From contig NZ_CP062229.1 of NCBI RefSeq assembly GCF_024707545.1, positions 3,949,501 to 4,013,500 on the forward strand: a DNA stretch of 64,000 bases. Reading direction: 5' to 3'. A program made the translations under genes and the position numbers. The notes beneath the pieces are model-generated. The model searched no databases. It saw nothing but the letters and a program-made list of their open reading frames with translations, and had not been told where the DNA came from. Shown piece after piece: positions 33,495-42,791 of the stretch (positions are counted from its first letter, which is position 1; each line of letters starts with the position of its first letter). The DNA is from Mesorhizobium onobrychidis. GTDB lineage: Bacteria > Pseudomonadota > Alphaproteobacteria > Rhizobiales > Rhizobiaceae.

Positions 33495-34109
33495 ATGTTC
33501 TACGAGCCGTCTAAAGGTCACGGGCTGCCGCATGACCCGTCCAAGGCGATCGTGGCGCCGCGGCCGATCGGCTGGATCTCGACGGTGAACAAGGCCGGCG
33601 AGGTCAACCTCGCCCCCTATTCCTTCTTCAATGCGTTTTCGACGCGGCCCTTCATCGTCTGGTTTTCGTCCGAAGGCGAGAAGGACAGCGCCACCTTCGC
33701 CGAAGAAACAGGCGAGTTCGTCGCCAATCTCGTCAGCCGCGATCTTGCTGAAAAAATGGTCCGCACGGCGGTCGATGCGCCGCGCGGCGTGACCGAATTC
33801 GACTATGCCGATCTCACCATGGCGCCGTCGCGGCTGGTTGCGGCACCCCGCGTGGCGGCGGCGCCCGCGGCGCTTGAATGCCGGGTGACGGAAATCTTGC
33901 GGCCAAAGGCGCTGGACGGGAGGCTGACCGGCGCTGTCGTCGTTGCCGGCGAAGTCGTCGGCGTGCATATCGATGATGCATTTCTGAAAGACGGCATGTT
34001 CGATATCGTCAAGGCGGGCAATGTCGGCCGTCTCGGCTATATGGACTATGCCAGCGTCAGCGAGATATTTTCAATGAGCCGGCCTCGCTGGGGGAAGGTT
34101 AGAACCTGA
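33495..34109 (+). CDS. Flavin reductase-like domain protein
   Basis: A 204-residue protein with the FMN-binding split-barrel flavin reductase pattern: VAPRPIGWISTVNKAGEVNL, APYSFFNAFSTRPFIV and ETGEFVANLVSRDLAEKM. It may reduce FMN or bind it in a paired oxygenase. It begins at the base following the nitroreductase stop, suggesting one functional unit. A short hairpin (34112-34126) separates it from the convergent TetR gene. Confidence 0.88.
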   Translation: MFYEPSKGHGLPHDPSKAIVAPRPIGWISTVNKAGEVNLAPYSFFNAFSTRPFIVWFSSEGEKDSATFAEETGEFVANLVSRDLAEKMVRTAVDAPRGVTEFDYADLTMAPSRLVAAPRVAAAPAALECRVTEILRPKALDGRLTGAVVVAGEVVGVHIDDAFLKDGMFDIVKAGNVGRLGYMDYASVSEIFSMSRPRWGKVRT

Positions 34110-34111
34110 TC

Positions 34112-34126
34112 CCCGATGGAATCGGG
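34112..34126. terminator. Short hairpin between convergent genes
   Basis: CCCGAT-GGA-ATCGGG directly after the flavin reductase stop, between two converging genes. Only six pairs, no T-run; weak. Confidence 0.4.
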
Positions 34127-34141
34127 TGGAACTCTAACTTC

Positions 34142-34774
34142 TTAGTTGTGAGGCATGCGTCGACGATTGCTTCTCTCGATCATTGCAACGATCGTCTCGT
34201 AAAGTTCGTCCTGCGCCTGTTGAGCGGTGATTTCTCCTGTCGCGGCAGCATTGGACAAGGTGTCGGCTGCGCCTAACATCGCCCAAAAACCGGCCTGCAT
34301 GATCCCCCTTGGCCCTGTAAACGGGGCCAACGCCTTCCGGCACCTCTCGATGAAATCCAGTTGGTAGTCGCGCTTGACGGTCTCCAGTTCAGGCGAGCCT
34401 GCCAGCGCGGCCAGCACGCCGGGGATCTCACGGCCCTGGGCCAGCACGCATTCGACGTAGGACGATGCGATGACAGAAGCTTTCTCCTCCAAACCCGGAG
34501 CGCTTCCTTCAAGCGCGGCGTCGATCAGCGCCGTCTGGCGCGCGTCGAAATCCTGATAGAGGGCGGTCAGCAAACCGTTGCGCGTCCGGAAATGGTCATA
34601 GACCACCGGCTTGGCGACACCGGCCCGTTCGGCTAGGCGCGGCAGCGTCAACGCGTCGGTGCCTTCTTCGCGAACCAGCGACCTCGCCACCTCAAGGAGC
34701 TGGCTTAGTCGCTGCTCGCGACTGAGACGAACGCGTCTCTGCGTGGCTTCGCTATTTTTCGGTGTGCTTGACAT
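34142..34774 (-). CDS. TetR-family transcriptional regulator
   Basis: A 210-residue regulator. The N-terminal HTH reads RSLVREEGTDALTLPRLAER followed by AGVAKPVVYDHFRTRNGLLT, the TetR signature. The C-terminal domain is all-helical and would bind a small molecule. ATG 34774 (MSSTPKNSEATQRR) is chosen; the frame is open upstream but crosses the likely operator. Divergent from the MFS exporter gene, which it very likely represses. Confidence 0.9.
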   Translation of the reverse strand: MSSTPKNSEATQRRVRLSREQRLSQLLEVARSLVREEGTDALTLPRLAERAGVAKPVVYDHFRTRNGLLTALYQDFDARQTALIDAALEGSAPGLEEKASVIASSYVECVLAQGREIPGVLAALAGSPELETVKRDYQLDFIERCRKALAPFTGPRGIMQAGFWAMLGAADTLSNAAATGEITAQQAQDELYETIVAMIERSNRRRMPHN

Positions 34775-34906
34775 GGCTATGTACCAAAAGTAACTTACCT
34801 GAAGTATATAGAGTTCGCTCTTCGATCGCAACCATCCGCCGGCCTTCCCCCCGGCGGCCGAAGCGGCACGCCTTAGCATGCCGTACGCAGAGGATTTGTG
34901 TGCCTT
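34775..34906. promoter_or_regulatory. TetR/MFS divergent promoter region
   Basis: The 132-bp gap between the divergent genes holds AT-rich sequence (AGTATATAGAG at ~34803) and the small palindrome GTAA-C-TTAC (34790-34798), a candidate TetR half-operator pair. Inferred from position only. Confidence 0.4.
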
Positions 34907-36367
34907 ATGACCGATACTTCACTTGCACGCCCGACCGACCGCAGGGCATGGTTGGGCCTCATGGCCGTCTTGCCCCTGGTCCTGCTCGTAGCTATGGACG
35001 GCTCGATACTCTATCTCGCCATGCCGCGTGTGACCTCGGCCATCACGCCGACCGCCGACCAAGCACTTTGGATTCTCGACATCTACGGTTTCGTGGTTGG
35101 GTCGCTGCTGATCGCCTTCGGCAATATCGGCGACCGTTACGGGCGGCTGAAGCTGATCATGATCGGCGCGATGGTCTTCGGTGCTGGATCGCTCGGCGCA
35201 GCCTATTCGCAAACGCCTGAAAGCCTGATCGCCTCGCGCGCCGTTATGGGACTGGGCGGCGCGACACTATTGCCGTCCGGGCTGGCGATCGTGAGCTCCC
35301 TATTCCCCGATCCGCGAACGCGCGCTCAGGCGATCGGCATTTTCGCGGCGACTTTTGCGGCTGGTTTCGCCATCGGGCCCGTCATCGGCGGGCTGCTATT
35401 GCGGCAATTCGAATGGGGCGCCGTGTTTCTGATCAATGTCCCCGTCGTGATCGGCTTCCTGATCTCTGCACCGGTACTGCTGCAGGAGGTGCGTTCGACT
35501 ACCTACGGGCGAATCGATCTCGTGAGCCTCATGTTGTCCTTCGCAGGTATCCTGTTGTTCACATATTCGCTCAAGAGCGCGGCGGCCCATGGCTTCACGC
35601 CGACACTGTTGACCATCGGGATCGTCGGCATCCTTGCCCTTGGGCTGTTCGTGCGCAGACAGAGCAGGGTTGACTACCCGCTGCTCGACCTGGACCTATT
35701 CCGGGACCCCATTTTCTCAATCGCCATCTTAACCGGCCTTCTTACGCTGGTTGTCTGGTCGGCTACCGGATATCTGTCGGGCATCTATCTGCAATCGGTG
35801 CTGGGCTTTGATGTTTTCAATGCTGCGCTGCTGACGTTGCCAGGCGCGATCGTGCTAACGGCGACTTGCGTGGGCACCGCTCGCATCGTGGAGCGGATAG
35901 GCCGCAAAACTGCCCTTGTTGCCACACATCTGCTCATCAGCGTCGGCGTCCTCCTGCTGCTGTTCACGACCACCGAGGTCGGAATCGCGGCCTTCATCGC
36001 CTCGGCCATGATCGCTGGCGTCGGATTTGGGTTATCCTTTAGCCTGGTGGCCGAGATAGCAGTGTCGGCCGTTCCTGTCGAACGAGCCGGTGCGGCGAGT
36101 TCGATCGCCGAGACCAGCAACGAACTGGGCAACGCGCTGGGAATTTCCCTGCTCGGATCGTTGGCCGCGCTGAGCTTCCGGCTGTTGGGTCCCGGCGTGG
36201 CCGGCACGCTCAACGAAACACTCGATCAGTCGGACCCTGAAATTATCGTGCGGGCCAACGAAGCCTTCCTCACCGGGTTACATGTCGCGGTCGGCGCCGG
36301 CGGTCTGCTGACGCTTGCAACTGGCATCATCGCGTGGCTCTGGCTGCCGAGAAAGTTACCCGAATGA
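34907..36367 (+). CDS. MFS drug exporter (DHA2, 14-helix type)
   Basis: A 486-residue inner-membrane proton antiporter. About 14 hydrophobic helices; motif A appears as GNIGDRYGRLK and motif C-type as FAAGFAIGPVIGGLLL. The early VAMDGSILYLAMPRVTSAI (motif D1) is typical of SmvA/EmrB-like DHA2 pumps. ATG 34907 is preferred over GTG 34898, with AGAGGA upstream. The divergent TetR gene suggests induction by its own substrate. No membrane-fusion partner is nearby, so it probably acts alone. Confidence 0.88.
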   Translation: MTDTSLARPTDRRAWLGLMAVLPLVLLVAMDGSILYLAMPRVTSAITPTADQALWILDIYGFVVGSLLIAFGNIGDRYGRLKLIMIGAMVFGAGSLGAAYSQTPESLIASRAVMGLGGATLLPSGLAIVSSLFPDPRTRAQAIGIFAATFAAGFAIGPVIGGLLLRQFEWGAVFLINVPVVIGFLISAPVLLQEVRSTTYGRIDLVSLMLSFAGILLFTYSLKSAAAHGFTPTLLTIGIVGILALGLFVRRQSRVDYPLLDLDLFRDPIFSIAILTGLLTLVVWSATGYLSGIYLQSVLGFDVFNAALLTLPGAIVLTATCVGTARIVERIGRKTALVATHLLISVGVLLLLFTTTEVGIAAFIASAMIAGVGFGLSFSLVAEIAVSAVPVERAGAASSIAETSNELGNALGISLLGSLAALSFRLLGPGVAGTLNETLDQSDPEIIVRANEAFLTGLHVAVGAGGLLTLATGIIAWLWLPRKLPE

Positions 36368-36428
36368 CCTCTGCTGCCGGCGAGTTATAGGACACCCCAA
36401 AGTTAGCATATCCCGCAGAAAGCCCGCT

Positions 36429-37310
36429 CTAGGCCGGAATCCCTGCCGCTCTGGCTCGCGCCAGAAGTCGCTCTGCCAGCCGCAGATGCGGCCGGTCGTA
36501 CATCTTGCCATCGATGCCGACGACACCGGGATTTCCAGCCGCCTCGAATGCCTCGACGATGACCAGGGAGTGTTTCACCGCCTCAGCCGACGGCGTGAAG
36601 GCGGCGTTGATGACCGGCACTTGCACCGGATGGATCGCCATCTTGCCGGTGAAGCCGTCGCGCTCTGCCTCGGCGCATTCCGCCTCGAAGCCGGCCATGT
36701 TGCGAAAGTGCGGAAAAACCGTGTCGATCGCCGCGACTTCCGCGGCAGCCGCCGCAAGGATGGTCATGGTGCGGGCGAAGCGGAACACATCGGCGTAGCG
36801 GCCATTCTCGTCGCGCGCCGTGCGCGCACCGATTGCTGCCGATAGATCTTCCGCACCCCAGGTCACGCCGACAAGCCGCGCACTTGCGTTGGCGTAGGTC
36901 GCGGCCGCCAGCACGCCGGCAGCGGTTTCGGTGATGATCGGCAGGATTTTTATCGCACCATCCGGCAGGCCGTTTTCGGCCTCGTGCACCCTAAGCTTTG
37001 CCGAGAGATGCTGGACATCCTGGCCGCTGTTCGACTTCGGCAGCATGATGCCGTCGGGTTTCACTGGCACGAGTGCCGCCAGATCGTCATCGGTCAGGCC
37101 GGTCGAGAGATCGTTGATGCGGACATAGATTGCGGATCTGGTTTGATGCCTGTGTTCGGTGATGAAGCGTGAGGCGATGTCGCGTGCCAAGGCCTTGTTT
37201 TGTGGCGCTACCGAATCCTCAAGATCGACGATGGCCACGTCGGCGCCCGCGCCAAACGCCTTTTCCAGCTTCTTTTCGGAATCGCCGGGAACGAACAGCA
37301 GCGAGCGCAT
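36429..37310 (-). CDS. CitE-like CoA-ester lyase (HpcH/HpaI family)
   Basis: A 293-residue TIM-barrel enzyme. MRSLLFVPGDSEKKLEKAF opens the protein; VAIVDLEDSVAPQNK and GVTWGAEDLSAAIGARTA hold the Mg-binding acidic residues of the citryl/malyl-CoA lyase family. No CitD/CitF partners are nearby, so it is a stand-alone lyase acting on an acyl-CoA such as malyl-, citramalyl- or 3-methylmalyl-CoA. It starts 3 bp after the MaoC-like gene, so the two probably handle successive steps. Confidence 0.87.
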   Translation of the reverse strand: MRSLLFVPGDSEKKLEKAFGAGADVAIVDLEDSVAPQNKALARDIASRFITEHRHQTRSAIYVRINDLSTGLTDDDLAALVPVKPDGIMLPKSNSGQDVQHLSAKLRVHEAENGLPDGAIKILPIITETAAGVLAAATYANASARLVGVTWGAEDLSAAIGARTARDENGRYADVFRFARTMTILAAAAAEVAAIDTVFPHFRNMAGFEAECAEAERDGFTGKMAIHPVQVPVINAAFTPSAEAVKHSLVIVEAFEAAGNPGVVGIDGKMYDRPHLRLAERLLARARAAGIPA

Positions 37311-37313
37311 CGG

Positions 37314-37766
37314 TCAGGCCGCCTTCTTCATCATCATCGCCTGCCTCGTGCATTTGGCAACGAGCACGTCATTCTGATTGTAGGCGCGGTGCTCGAATTC
37401 GACGATACCGCGGTCCGGCTTCGACCTGGAGTCGCGCACCGACACCACCGTCGTCTCGACGCGGATCGTGTCGCCGTGGAAGACCGGATGTGGAAACACC
37501 GTCTCCTTCATGCCGAGATTGGCGATGGTGGTGCCGACGGTGATGTCGTTCACCGAAATGCCGATCATCAGGCCCAGCGTGAACAGCGAATTGACCAGCG
37601 GCTTGCCCCATTCGCTTTTGGCGGCGAAGTCGAAGTCGATGTGCAGCGGCTGCGGGTTCAGCGTCATTACCGAAAACAGCATGTTGTCGCTTTCAGTGAC
37701 GGTTTTCCGCAGCGTGTGCCGGAAGATATGGCCGACGACGAACTCTTCCAGATAAAGCCCGGCCAT
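37314..37766 (-). CDS. MaoC-like (R)-specific enoyl-CoA hydratase
   Basis: A 150-residue hot-dog-fold hydratase. TLNPQPLHIDFDFAAKSEWG carries the Asn/His hydratase pair, and LVNSLFTLGLMIGISVND follows. ATG 37766 has GGAGGACA eight bases upstream; longer readings upstream are unlikely because they cross a dispersed repeat. It precedes the CitE-like lyase with 3 bp between, resembling the mesaconyl/beta-methylmalyl-CoA hydratase and lyase pairs of C2 or C5 acid metabolism; that role is inferred. Confidence 0.87.
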   Translation of the reverse strand: MAGLYLEEFVVGHIFRHTLRKTVTESDNMLFSVMTLNPQPLHIDFDFAAKSEWGKPLVNSLFTLGLMIGISVNDITVGTTIANLGMKETVFPHPVFHGDTIRVETTVVSVRDSRSKPDRGIVEFEHRAYNQNDVLVAKCTRQAMMMKKAA

Positions 37767-37794
37767 GGTCGATGTCCTCCGCGGCCGCATCGGC

Positions 37795-37879
37795 CCGAAA
37801 ATCGGAATCGATTTTTCGGAAAGCACGATGCGAAGATTCAAAGTGTTAGAGCGTACTTTGTGCGTCCGAATGGACGCAC
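37795..37879. repeat. Double-hairpin intergenic repeat
   Basis: CCGAAAATCG-GAAT-CGATTTTTCGG (37795-37819) and GTGCGTCC-GAAT-GGACGCAC (37860-37879) flank a TTAGAGCGTACTTTG segment. Both loops are GAAT. This arrangement resembles widespread rhizobial intergenic elements; it lies upstream of the MaoC-like gene. Confidence 0.7.
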
Positions 37880-38018
37880 GTCGCCCTAAGGGTTGATAGG
37901 CGCTGCATGCCGCGCTCGCAAGCCAGTTAACAAACATGGTGAACCGTTCGTAAACCATTTCTGCCTACGGTCTTCACCGGGGCGGGAACGGACTCGGGTT
38001 AGGGGCGCAGCGGACGGC

Positions 38019-39140
38019 ATGGTTGTTTCGCATTTCCTAAAATGGATCTACACGGCGAGGGTTTCGGAGCGCGCCGCTGCGGCAGGCGCTCTGGCTCGCG
38101 CCTACATCAATGCCGATCTGCCTTTCGAGGACCGCTGCGCGGCGGAGGCCGCGCTGACGCTGCTGCTCGACGATGCCTCGTCGAAAGTGCGGCTGGCGAT
38201 TGCAGAAGCGCTGTCGATGAGCCATCACGCGCCGCTGCAGATCATCAGCGCGCTGGCGTCCGATCAACCGGAAGTTGCAAGCCTGGTGCTGGCACGTTCG
38301 CCGATGCTCACCGATGCCGATCTGATCGACCGCGTTGCCGGTGGCCAAAAGGCGACGCAGAAACTGATCGCCGATCGTGCGCGTGTCTCCCTGACGGTCG
38401 CAGCGGCGATCGCCGAAATCGGCGAGCCGGAAGCCTGCGCCACGCTTCTCGCCAACAGCGGCGCCGACATCGCTTCGCTCAGCTTCCGCCGTATCGCCGA
38501 ACGCCATGGCCATCTGCCTTCGGTGCGCGAAGCGTTGATTTCCGATGCGCGCCTGCCTGCCGACTGCCGGCATATGCTGCTGATAAAACTTGGTGAAACG
38601 CTTAAAGGCTCGCCGCTGGTGGTGGCGCTGATGGGCCGTGCCAGAACCGAGCGCGTCATGCGCGACGCCTGCGTCAAAGCTTCCATGACGCTGATCGAAG
38701 GCACGCGCCAGGAGGAACATGCGGCGCTCATCGAGCATCTGCGCCTGCGCGGCGACCTGACCGCAAGCTTCATCATTCGCACCATCGCGCATGGCAAGGT
38801 CGACTTCTTCGGCTCGGCGCTGGTCGCGCTCAGCCAGCAATCCGAACAACGGGTGAGGGCCTTGCTGGCCGGCGGGCATGACGTGGCGCTGCAGGCGCTG
38901 TTCCGCAGCGCCGGCCTTGCCGCGGCCACGCACGCGATCATCCTGCGCGCGCTAAAGATCTGGCGCGAGGTCGCCAATGGCAAGCGCCTCGCCGGCGTCC
39001 AGGAAGTCAGTTGGCTAATGCTGAAGGAATTGGGCGGGCAGTCCGCCGAAGGCGGTCTCGCCGGATTGGTCAAATCGATCCATCTCGATGCGCTGCGCGA
39101 AAACGCGCGTGGCCATGCGCTGGCGATCGCTGCGGCTTAG
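38019..39140 (+). CDS. DUF2336 domain protein
   Basis: A 373-residue alpha-helical protein: SERAAAAGALARAYINADLP, EAALTLLLDDASSKVRLAIA, EALSMSHHAPLQIISALASD and later repeats of the same type. DUF2336 proteins are HEAT-like helical repeats, common in Rhizobiales, of unknown function. ATG 38019 (MVVSHFLKWIYT) is chosen because the frame before it lacks coding character. No close partner; parE on the other strand converges from the right. Confidence 0.8.
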   Translation: MVVSHFLKWIYTARVSERAAAAGALARAYINADLPFEDRCAAEAALTLLLDDASSKVRLAIAEALSMSHHAPLQIISALASDQPEVASLVLARSPMLTDADLIDRVAGGQKATQKLIADRARVSLTVAAAIAEIGEPEACATLLANSGADIASLSFRRIAERHGHLPSVREALISDARLPADCRHMLLIKLGETLKGSPLVVALMGRARTERVMRDACVKASMTLIEGTRQEEHAALIEHLRLRGDLTASFIIRTIAHGKVDFFGSALVALSQQSEQRVRALLAGGHDVALQALFRSAGLAAATHAIILRALKIWREVANGKRLAGVQEVSWLMLKELGGQSAEGGLAGLVKSIHLDALRENARGHALAIAAA

Positions 39141-39302
39141 ACCTTCGCGAAAAATCCAGGAAATCCTCGATCGCGGCGATAATCCACAGAGAGGCTGCGA
39201 TCTGCGACATGTCGGCCGCCTCGCTTCGCTCGGTGATGCCAGCCACATACTGCCTAGCAACAGTGACGGCCGCCCGTTTGCGGTTCGCCGAGCAGAAGAC
39301 GC

Positions 39303-41354
39303 TCAGATGTCCAGCACTTCCGTCTCGGCAAACTCCGCACGTTCCTGGATGAAGCGGAAGCGGGCTTCCGGCTTGGTGCCCATCAGCGCGTCGACCGCAT
39401 CCTTGGTCGCCGCCTCGGCGTCGATCACATCGACCCTGAGCAGCGTGCGTTTTCTCGGGTCCATGGTGGTTTCCTTGAGCTGGGCGGCCATCATTTCGCC
39501 CAACCCCTTGAAGCGGCCGATTTCAACCTTGCCGCGCCCGGTGAACTCGGTGCGCAGAAGTTCGTCCTTGTGCGCATCGTCGCGGGCATAGGCGACCTTG
39601 CCGCCTTGCCGGATCGAGTAGAGCGGCGGCACCGCCAGGTAGAGATGGCCGCCGCGGACCAGGCTCGGCATCTCCTGATAGAAGAAAGTGATCAGCAACG
39701 AAGCGATATGGGCGCCGTCGACGTCGGCGTCGGTCATGATGATGACCCGGTCGTAGCGCAAATCCTGATCGCGGTACTTCGAGCGTGTGCCACAGCCAAG
39801 CGCCTGGATCAGGTCGGAAATCTGCTGGTTGCCGGCAAGTTTATCGTTGCCGGCGCTGGCGACGTTGAGGATTTTGCCGCGCAGCGGCAGCACCGCCTGG
39901 CTGGCGCGGTCGCGCGCCTGTTTCGCCGAGCCGCCGGCCGAATCGCCCTCGACGATAAAGAGTTCTGCGCCGGCCGCGGCATTCTGCGTGCAGTCGGCGA
40001 GCTTGCCGGGCAGGCGCAGCTTGCGCACCGCGCTCTTGCGCGACACTTCCTTTTCCTGGCGGCGGCGCACCCGTTCGTCGGCACGTGCGATCACCCATTC
40101 GAGCAGCTTCGAGGCTTCCTGCGGATTGTCGGCCAGCCAGTGATCGAAGGGGTCGCGGATGGCGGTCTCGACGATCCTGATCGCCTCGATCGTCGCCAGC
40201 CTGTCCTTGGTCTGGCCGACGAATTCCGGCTCACGGATGAACACCGACAGCATGCCTGCCGCCGAGATCATGACGTCTTCCGACGTGACGATTGAAGCGC
40301 GCTTGTTGCCGACCAGATCGGCATAGGCACGCAAGCCGCGTGTCAAAACATTGCGGAAGCCGGCCTCGTGCGTGCCGCCTTCGCCGGTCGGGATGGTGTT
40401 GCAGTAGGAATTGAGGAACCCGTCGCCGCCGAACCAGGTCACCGCCCATTCGAGCGAACCGTGGCCGCCTTGCCTGTCGCTTTTGCCGGCAAAGATTTCG
40501 CGGGTGACCTGGAATTCGTCGCCGAGCGAGGCTTTCAGATAGTCCTTGAGGCCACCGGGAAAATGGAACTCGGCCTTGGCCGGCGTCGTGTCCTTCTCCT
40601 TGATCAGCGACGGATCGCAGGTCCAGCGGATCTCGACGCCGCCGAACAGATAGGCCTTCGAGCGCGTCATGCGGTAGAGCCGCGCCGGCTCGAATGCCGC
40701 ACCCTTGCCGAAGATCTGCTCGTCGGGATGGAAGCGGATCTTAGTGCCGCGCCGGTTGTGCACTTCGCCGAGTTGCTCCAGACCGGTCACCGGAACGCCG
40801 CGCGAAAAACGCTGGCGATAGAGCTGGCGGCCACGCGCGACTTCGACCTCGAGATGGTCTGACAGCGCGTTGACGACGGAGACGCCGACCCCGTGCAGGC
40901 CGCCCGAGGTCTCGTAGACCTTGCTGTCGAACTTGCCGCCGGAATGCAGCGTCGTCATGATGACTTCGAGCGCCGGCTTCTTGAATTTCGGATGCGGATC
41001 GACCGGAATGCCGCGGCCATTATCGGTGACCGCCAGATATCCGTCGGCGGAAAGCTCGACATCGATGAAGGTTGCGTGGCCGGCGACCGCCTCGTCCATC
41101 GCGTTGTCGATGACCTCGGCGAACAAATGGTGCATCGCCTTGTCGTCGGTGCCGCCGATATACATGCCGGGTCGCCGCCGCACCGGCTCCAGCCCTTCCA
41201 GAACCTCGATGTCGGCGGCACTGTAGCTCTCGCTGCCGTCGCGGGATGCCGGGCGCTTCGCCGCCTGCACCAGCGGGTCGGCCGGGCGCGCGGTTGCGCG
41301 AACCGGTTGCGGCTGCTTGTCCAAAGTGCCGAAAAGATCGTTACTGTCGTCCAT
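39303..41354 (-). CDS. parE: DNA topoisomerase IV subunit B
   Basis: A 683-residue GHKL ATPase subunit that with ParC decatenates chromosomes. ATP-binding motifs: EVIDNAMDEAVAGHA, DNGRGIPVDPHPK and GGLHGVGVSVVNALS; the TOPRIM part has EGDSAGGSAKQARDR and IMTDADVDGAHI. Extra 38-residue N-terminus (FGTLDKQPQPVRATARP). The QTK-type loop and DADVDG exclude a mere GHKL kinase; the ParE rather than GyrB call rests on the length and the RLPGKLADC region. It stands alone; parC is not in the window. Confidence 0.93.
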   Translation of the reverse strand: MDDSNDLFGTLDKQPQPVRATARPADPLVQAAKRPASRDGSESYSAADIEVLEGLEPVRRRPGMYIGGTDDKAMHHLFAEVIDNAMDEAVAGHATFIDVELSADGYLAVTDNGRGIPVDPHPKFKKPALEVIMTTLHSGGKFDSKVYETSGGLHGVGVSVVNALSDHLEVEVARGRQLYRQRFSRGVPVTGLEQLGEVHNRRGTKIRFHPDEQIFGKGAAFEPARLYRMTRSKAYLFGGVEIRWTCDPSLIKEKDTTPAKAEFHFPGGLKDYLKASLGDEFQVTREIFAGKSDRQGGHGSLEWAVTWFGGDGFLNSYCNTIPTGEGGTHEAGFRNVLTRGLRAYADLVGNKRASIVTSEDVMISAAGMLSVFIREPEFVGQTKDRLATIEAIRIVETAIRDPFDHWLADNPQEASKLLEWVIARADERVRRRQEKEVSRKSAVRKLRLPGKLADCTQNAAAGAELFIVEGDSAGGSAKQARDRASQAVLPLRGKILNVASAGNDKLAGNQQISDLIQALGCGTRSKYRDQDLRYDRVIIMTDADVDGAHIASLLITFFYQEMPSLVRGGHLYLAVPPLYSIRQGGKVAYARDDAHKDELLRTEFTGRGKVEIGRFKGLGEMMAAQLKETTMDPRKRTLLRVDVIDAEAATKDAVDALMGTKPEARFRFIQERAEFAETEVLDI

Positions 41355-41621
41355 GCTGGTCCTGGATTCCGATGCTGCGAATCACCACCCGATACTGCCA
41401 CGCTTTTTGCGGGCAGGCGACGGAGGTTCCTGTTACGTTCGAGGATAGAGCCTCTTACCGCAAAACCATCCGACAACCAAGCGGCGGAAATGGGTCGAGG
41501 GCATCGACGCTTTGTAAACCTTGTCCGAAGGTTACGTCCGAAGGTTGGCCGAAAAACGGTATCCGTCCACTGCCGCTGGCCTAGAATGCGGCAGAACCCG
41601 TGAAAAGGCTGCTGCTAGCGC

Positions 41622-42788
41622 ATGTTGGATTACAGTTCGCTCCTGCTCGCGGCGGCGCTGTCGGGCACGTGCCTCAGCCTCACCATGTTTGCGATCTGGT
41701 TCACCGCGCCACAGGCACGCTTTGTGCTGACGGTGGCCTGCGGCATTCTCGTGCTCGTCGCGCATGTGGTCTTGTTCTGGCATTATGCCAGGCATCCCAG
41801 CCCGTGGCTTTGCCAGATTGTGCTTGCGCTTCTCAGCCTGGGCTTCCTGACCCTCTGCCTGTCGGCCATGCAGTATCTCGGCGTGCGCGACTACAGGCGC
41901 GCCATCTTGCCGACCGTGGCTGCGATGGCGGTTTGCGCAGGCGCGACGTCGCTGGGCCTTGATGGCGTCGGCTTCATCGTCACCTACGCGACGGTAACGG
42001 CGCTGCTCTCGCTTATCGGGGTGATGTTCTGGATCAAAGGTGGTCACGATCGCCGGATATTGCTGGTCGTATCGTTCCTGAGCGGCGTCTGTGCGCTGTC
42101 CTTCGTGCTTTGCGGCGCGGTCCTGCTGGTCGAGGGCCATTGGGTGCTCGGCGTTGCACCCGACAACTGGGCCGAACGGTTGAATTCCGTCGTGGCGGTC
42201 GCCTGCATGACTGGGCTCGGGGCACTGACGCTCTCCCTGCACCATTTGCAGGCGCAGATCGAATTGAAGGCCGAGACCATGACCGACCCATTGACCGGGC
42301 TGATGAACCGGCGGGCGTTGACGGCGTTCTACGGTGAGCGGGTTTTCGGCCCGTTCATGTCCGTCGCCATGTTTGACCTCGATCATTTCAAAAAAACGAA
42401 TGACGTATTCGGTCATCCGGTCGGTGATCAGGTTCTGCGCCGCTTCGCCGCTGTCATCAGGAAATATGCCAGGACCGGAGTCGACGCCTTCCGGCTGGGC
42501 GGTGAGGAATTCGTCCTCGTCATGTCGCGGATGACTGAAGAGAAGGCTTACGACATTGCGAGCAAGATCAGCGTCGCCTTCGGCACGGAAGTCGTGGCCA
42601 CCCAGCTTGGTCCGTTGCGCAGCACAGTCAGTGGCGGCATCGGCTTTGGCGGGACGGATGGGACCAGTCTCGACCGTGTGCTGGCCGAAGCCGACGCCGC
42701 ACTCTATGCGGCAAAGCGCGCCGGGCGAAATCGCGTCGTCGCCCAGAAGACGAGCAAGGCCGACGCGCCGGCCTTGCGTTCTGCCTGA
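41622..42788 (+). CDS. Membrane-bound diguanylate cyclase (GGDEF)
   Basis: A 388-residue protein. Six hydrophobic helices (residues ~5-210) form an uncharacterised membrane sensor; the C-terminal GGDEF domain starts DPLTGLMNRRALTAF, with active-site GGEEF at 293-297, so c-di-GMP synthesis is expected. The inhibitory I-site RxxD is not intact: Arg at -9 is kept but the Asp position holds Val (RTGV). No EAL domain. ATG 41622 has no strong ribosome binding site. It converges on gcvP with only 3 bp between. Confidence 0.9.
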   Translation: MLDYSSLLLAAALSGTCLSLTMFAIWFTAPQARFVLTVACGILVLVAHVVLFWHYARHPSPWLCQIVLALLSLGFLTLCLSAMQYLGVRDYRRAILPTVAAMAVCAGATSLGLDGVGFIVTYATVTALLSLIGVMFWIKGGHDRRILLVVSFLSGVCALSFVLCGAVLLVEGHWVLGVAPDNWAERLNSVVAVACMTGLGALTLSLHHLQAQIELKAETMTDPLTGLMNRRALTAFYGERVFGPFMSVAMFDLDHFKKTNDVFGHPVGDQVLRRFAAVIRKYARTGVDAFRLGGEEFVLVMSRMTEEKAYDIASKISVAFGTEVVATQLGPLRSTVSGGIGFGGTDGTSLDRVLAEADAALYAAKRAGRNRVVAQKTSKADAPALRSA

Positions 42789-42791
42789 TTG

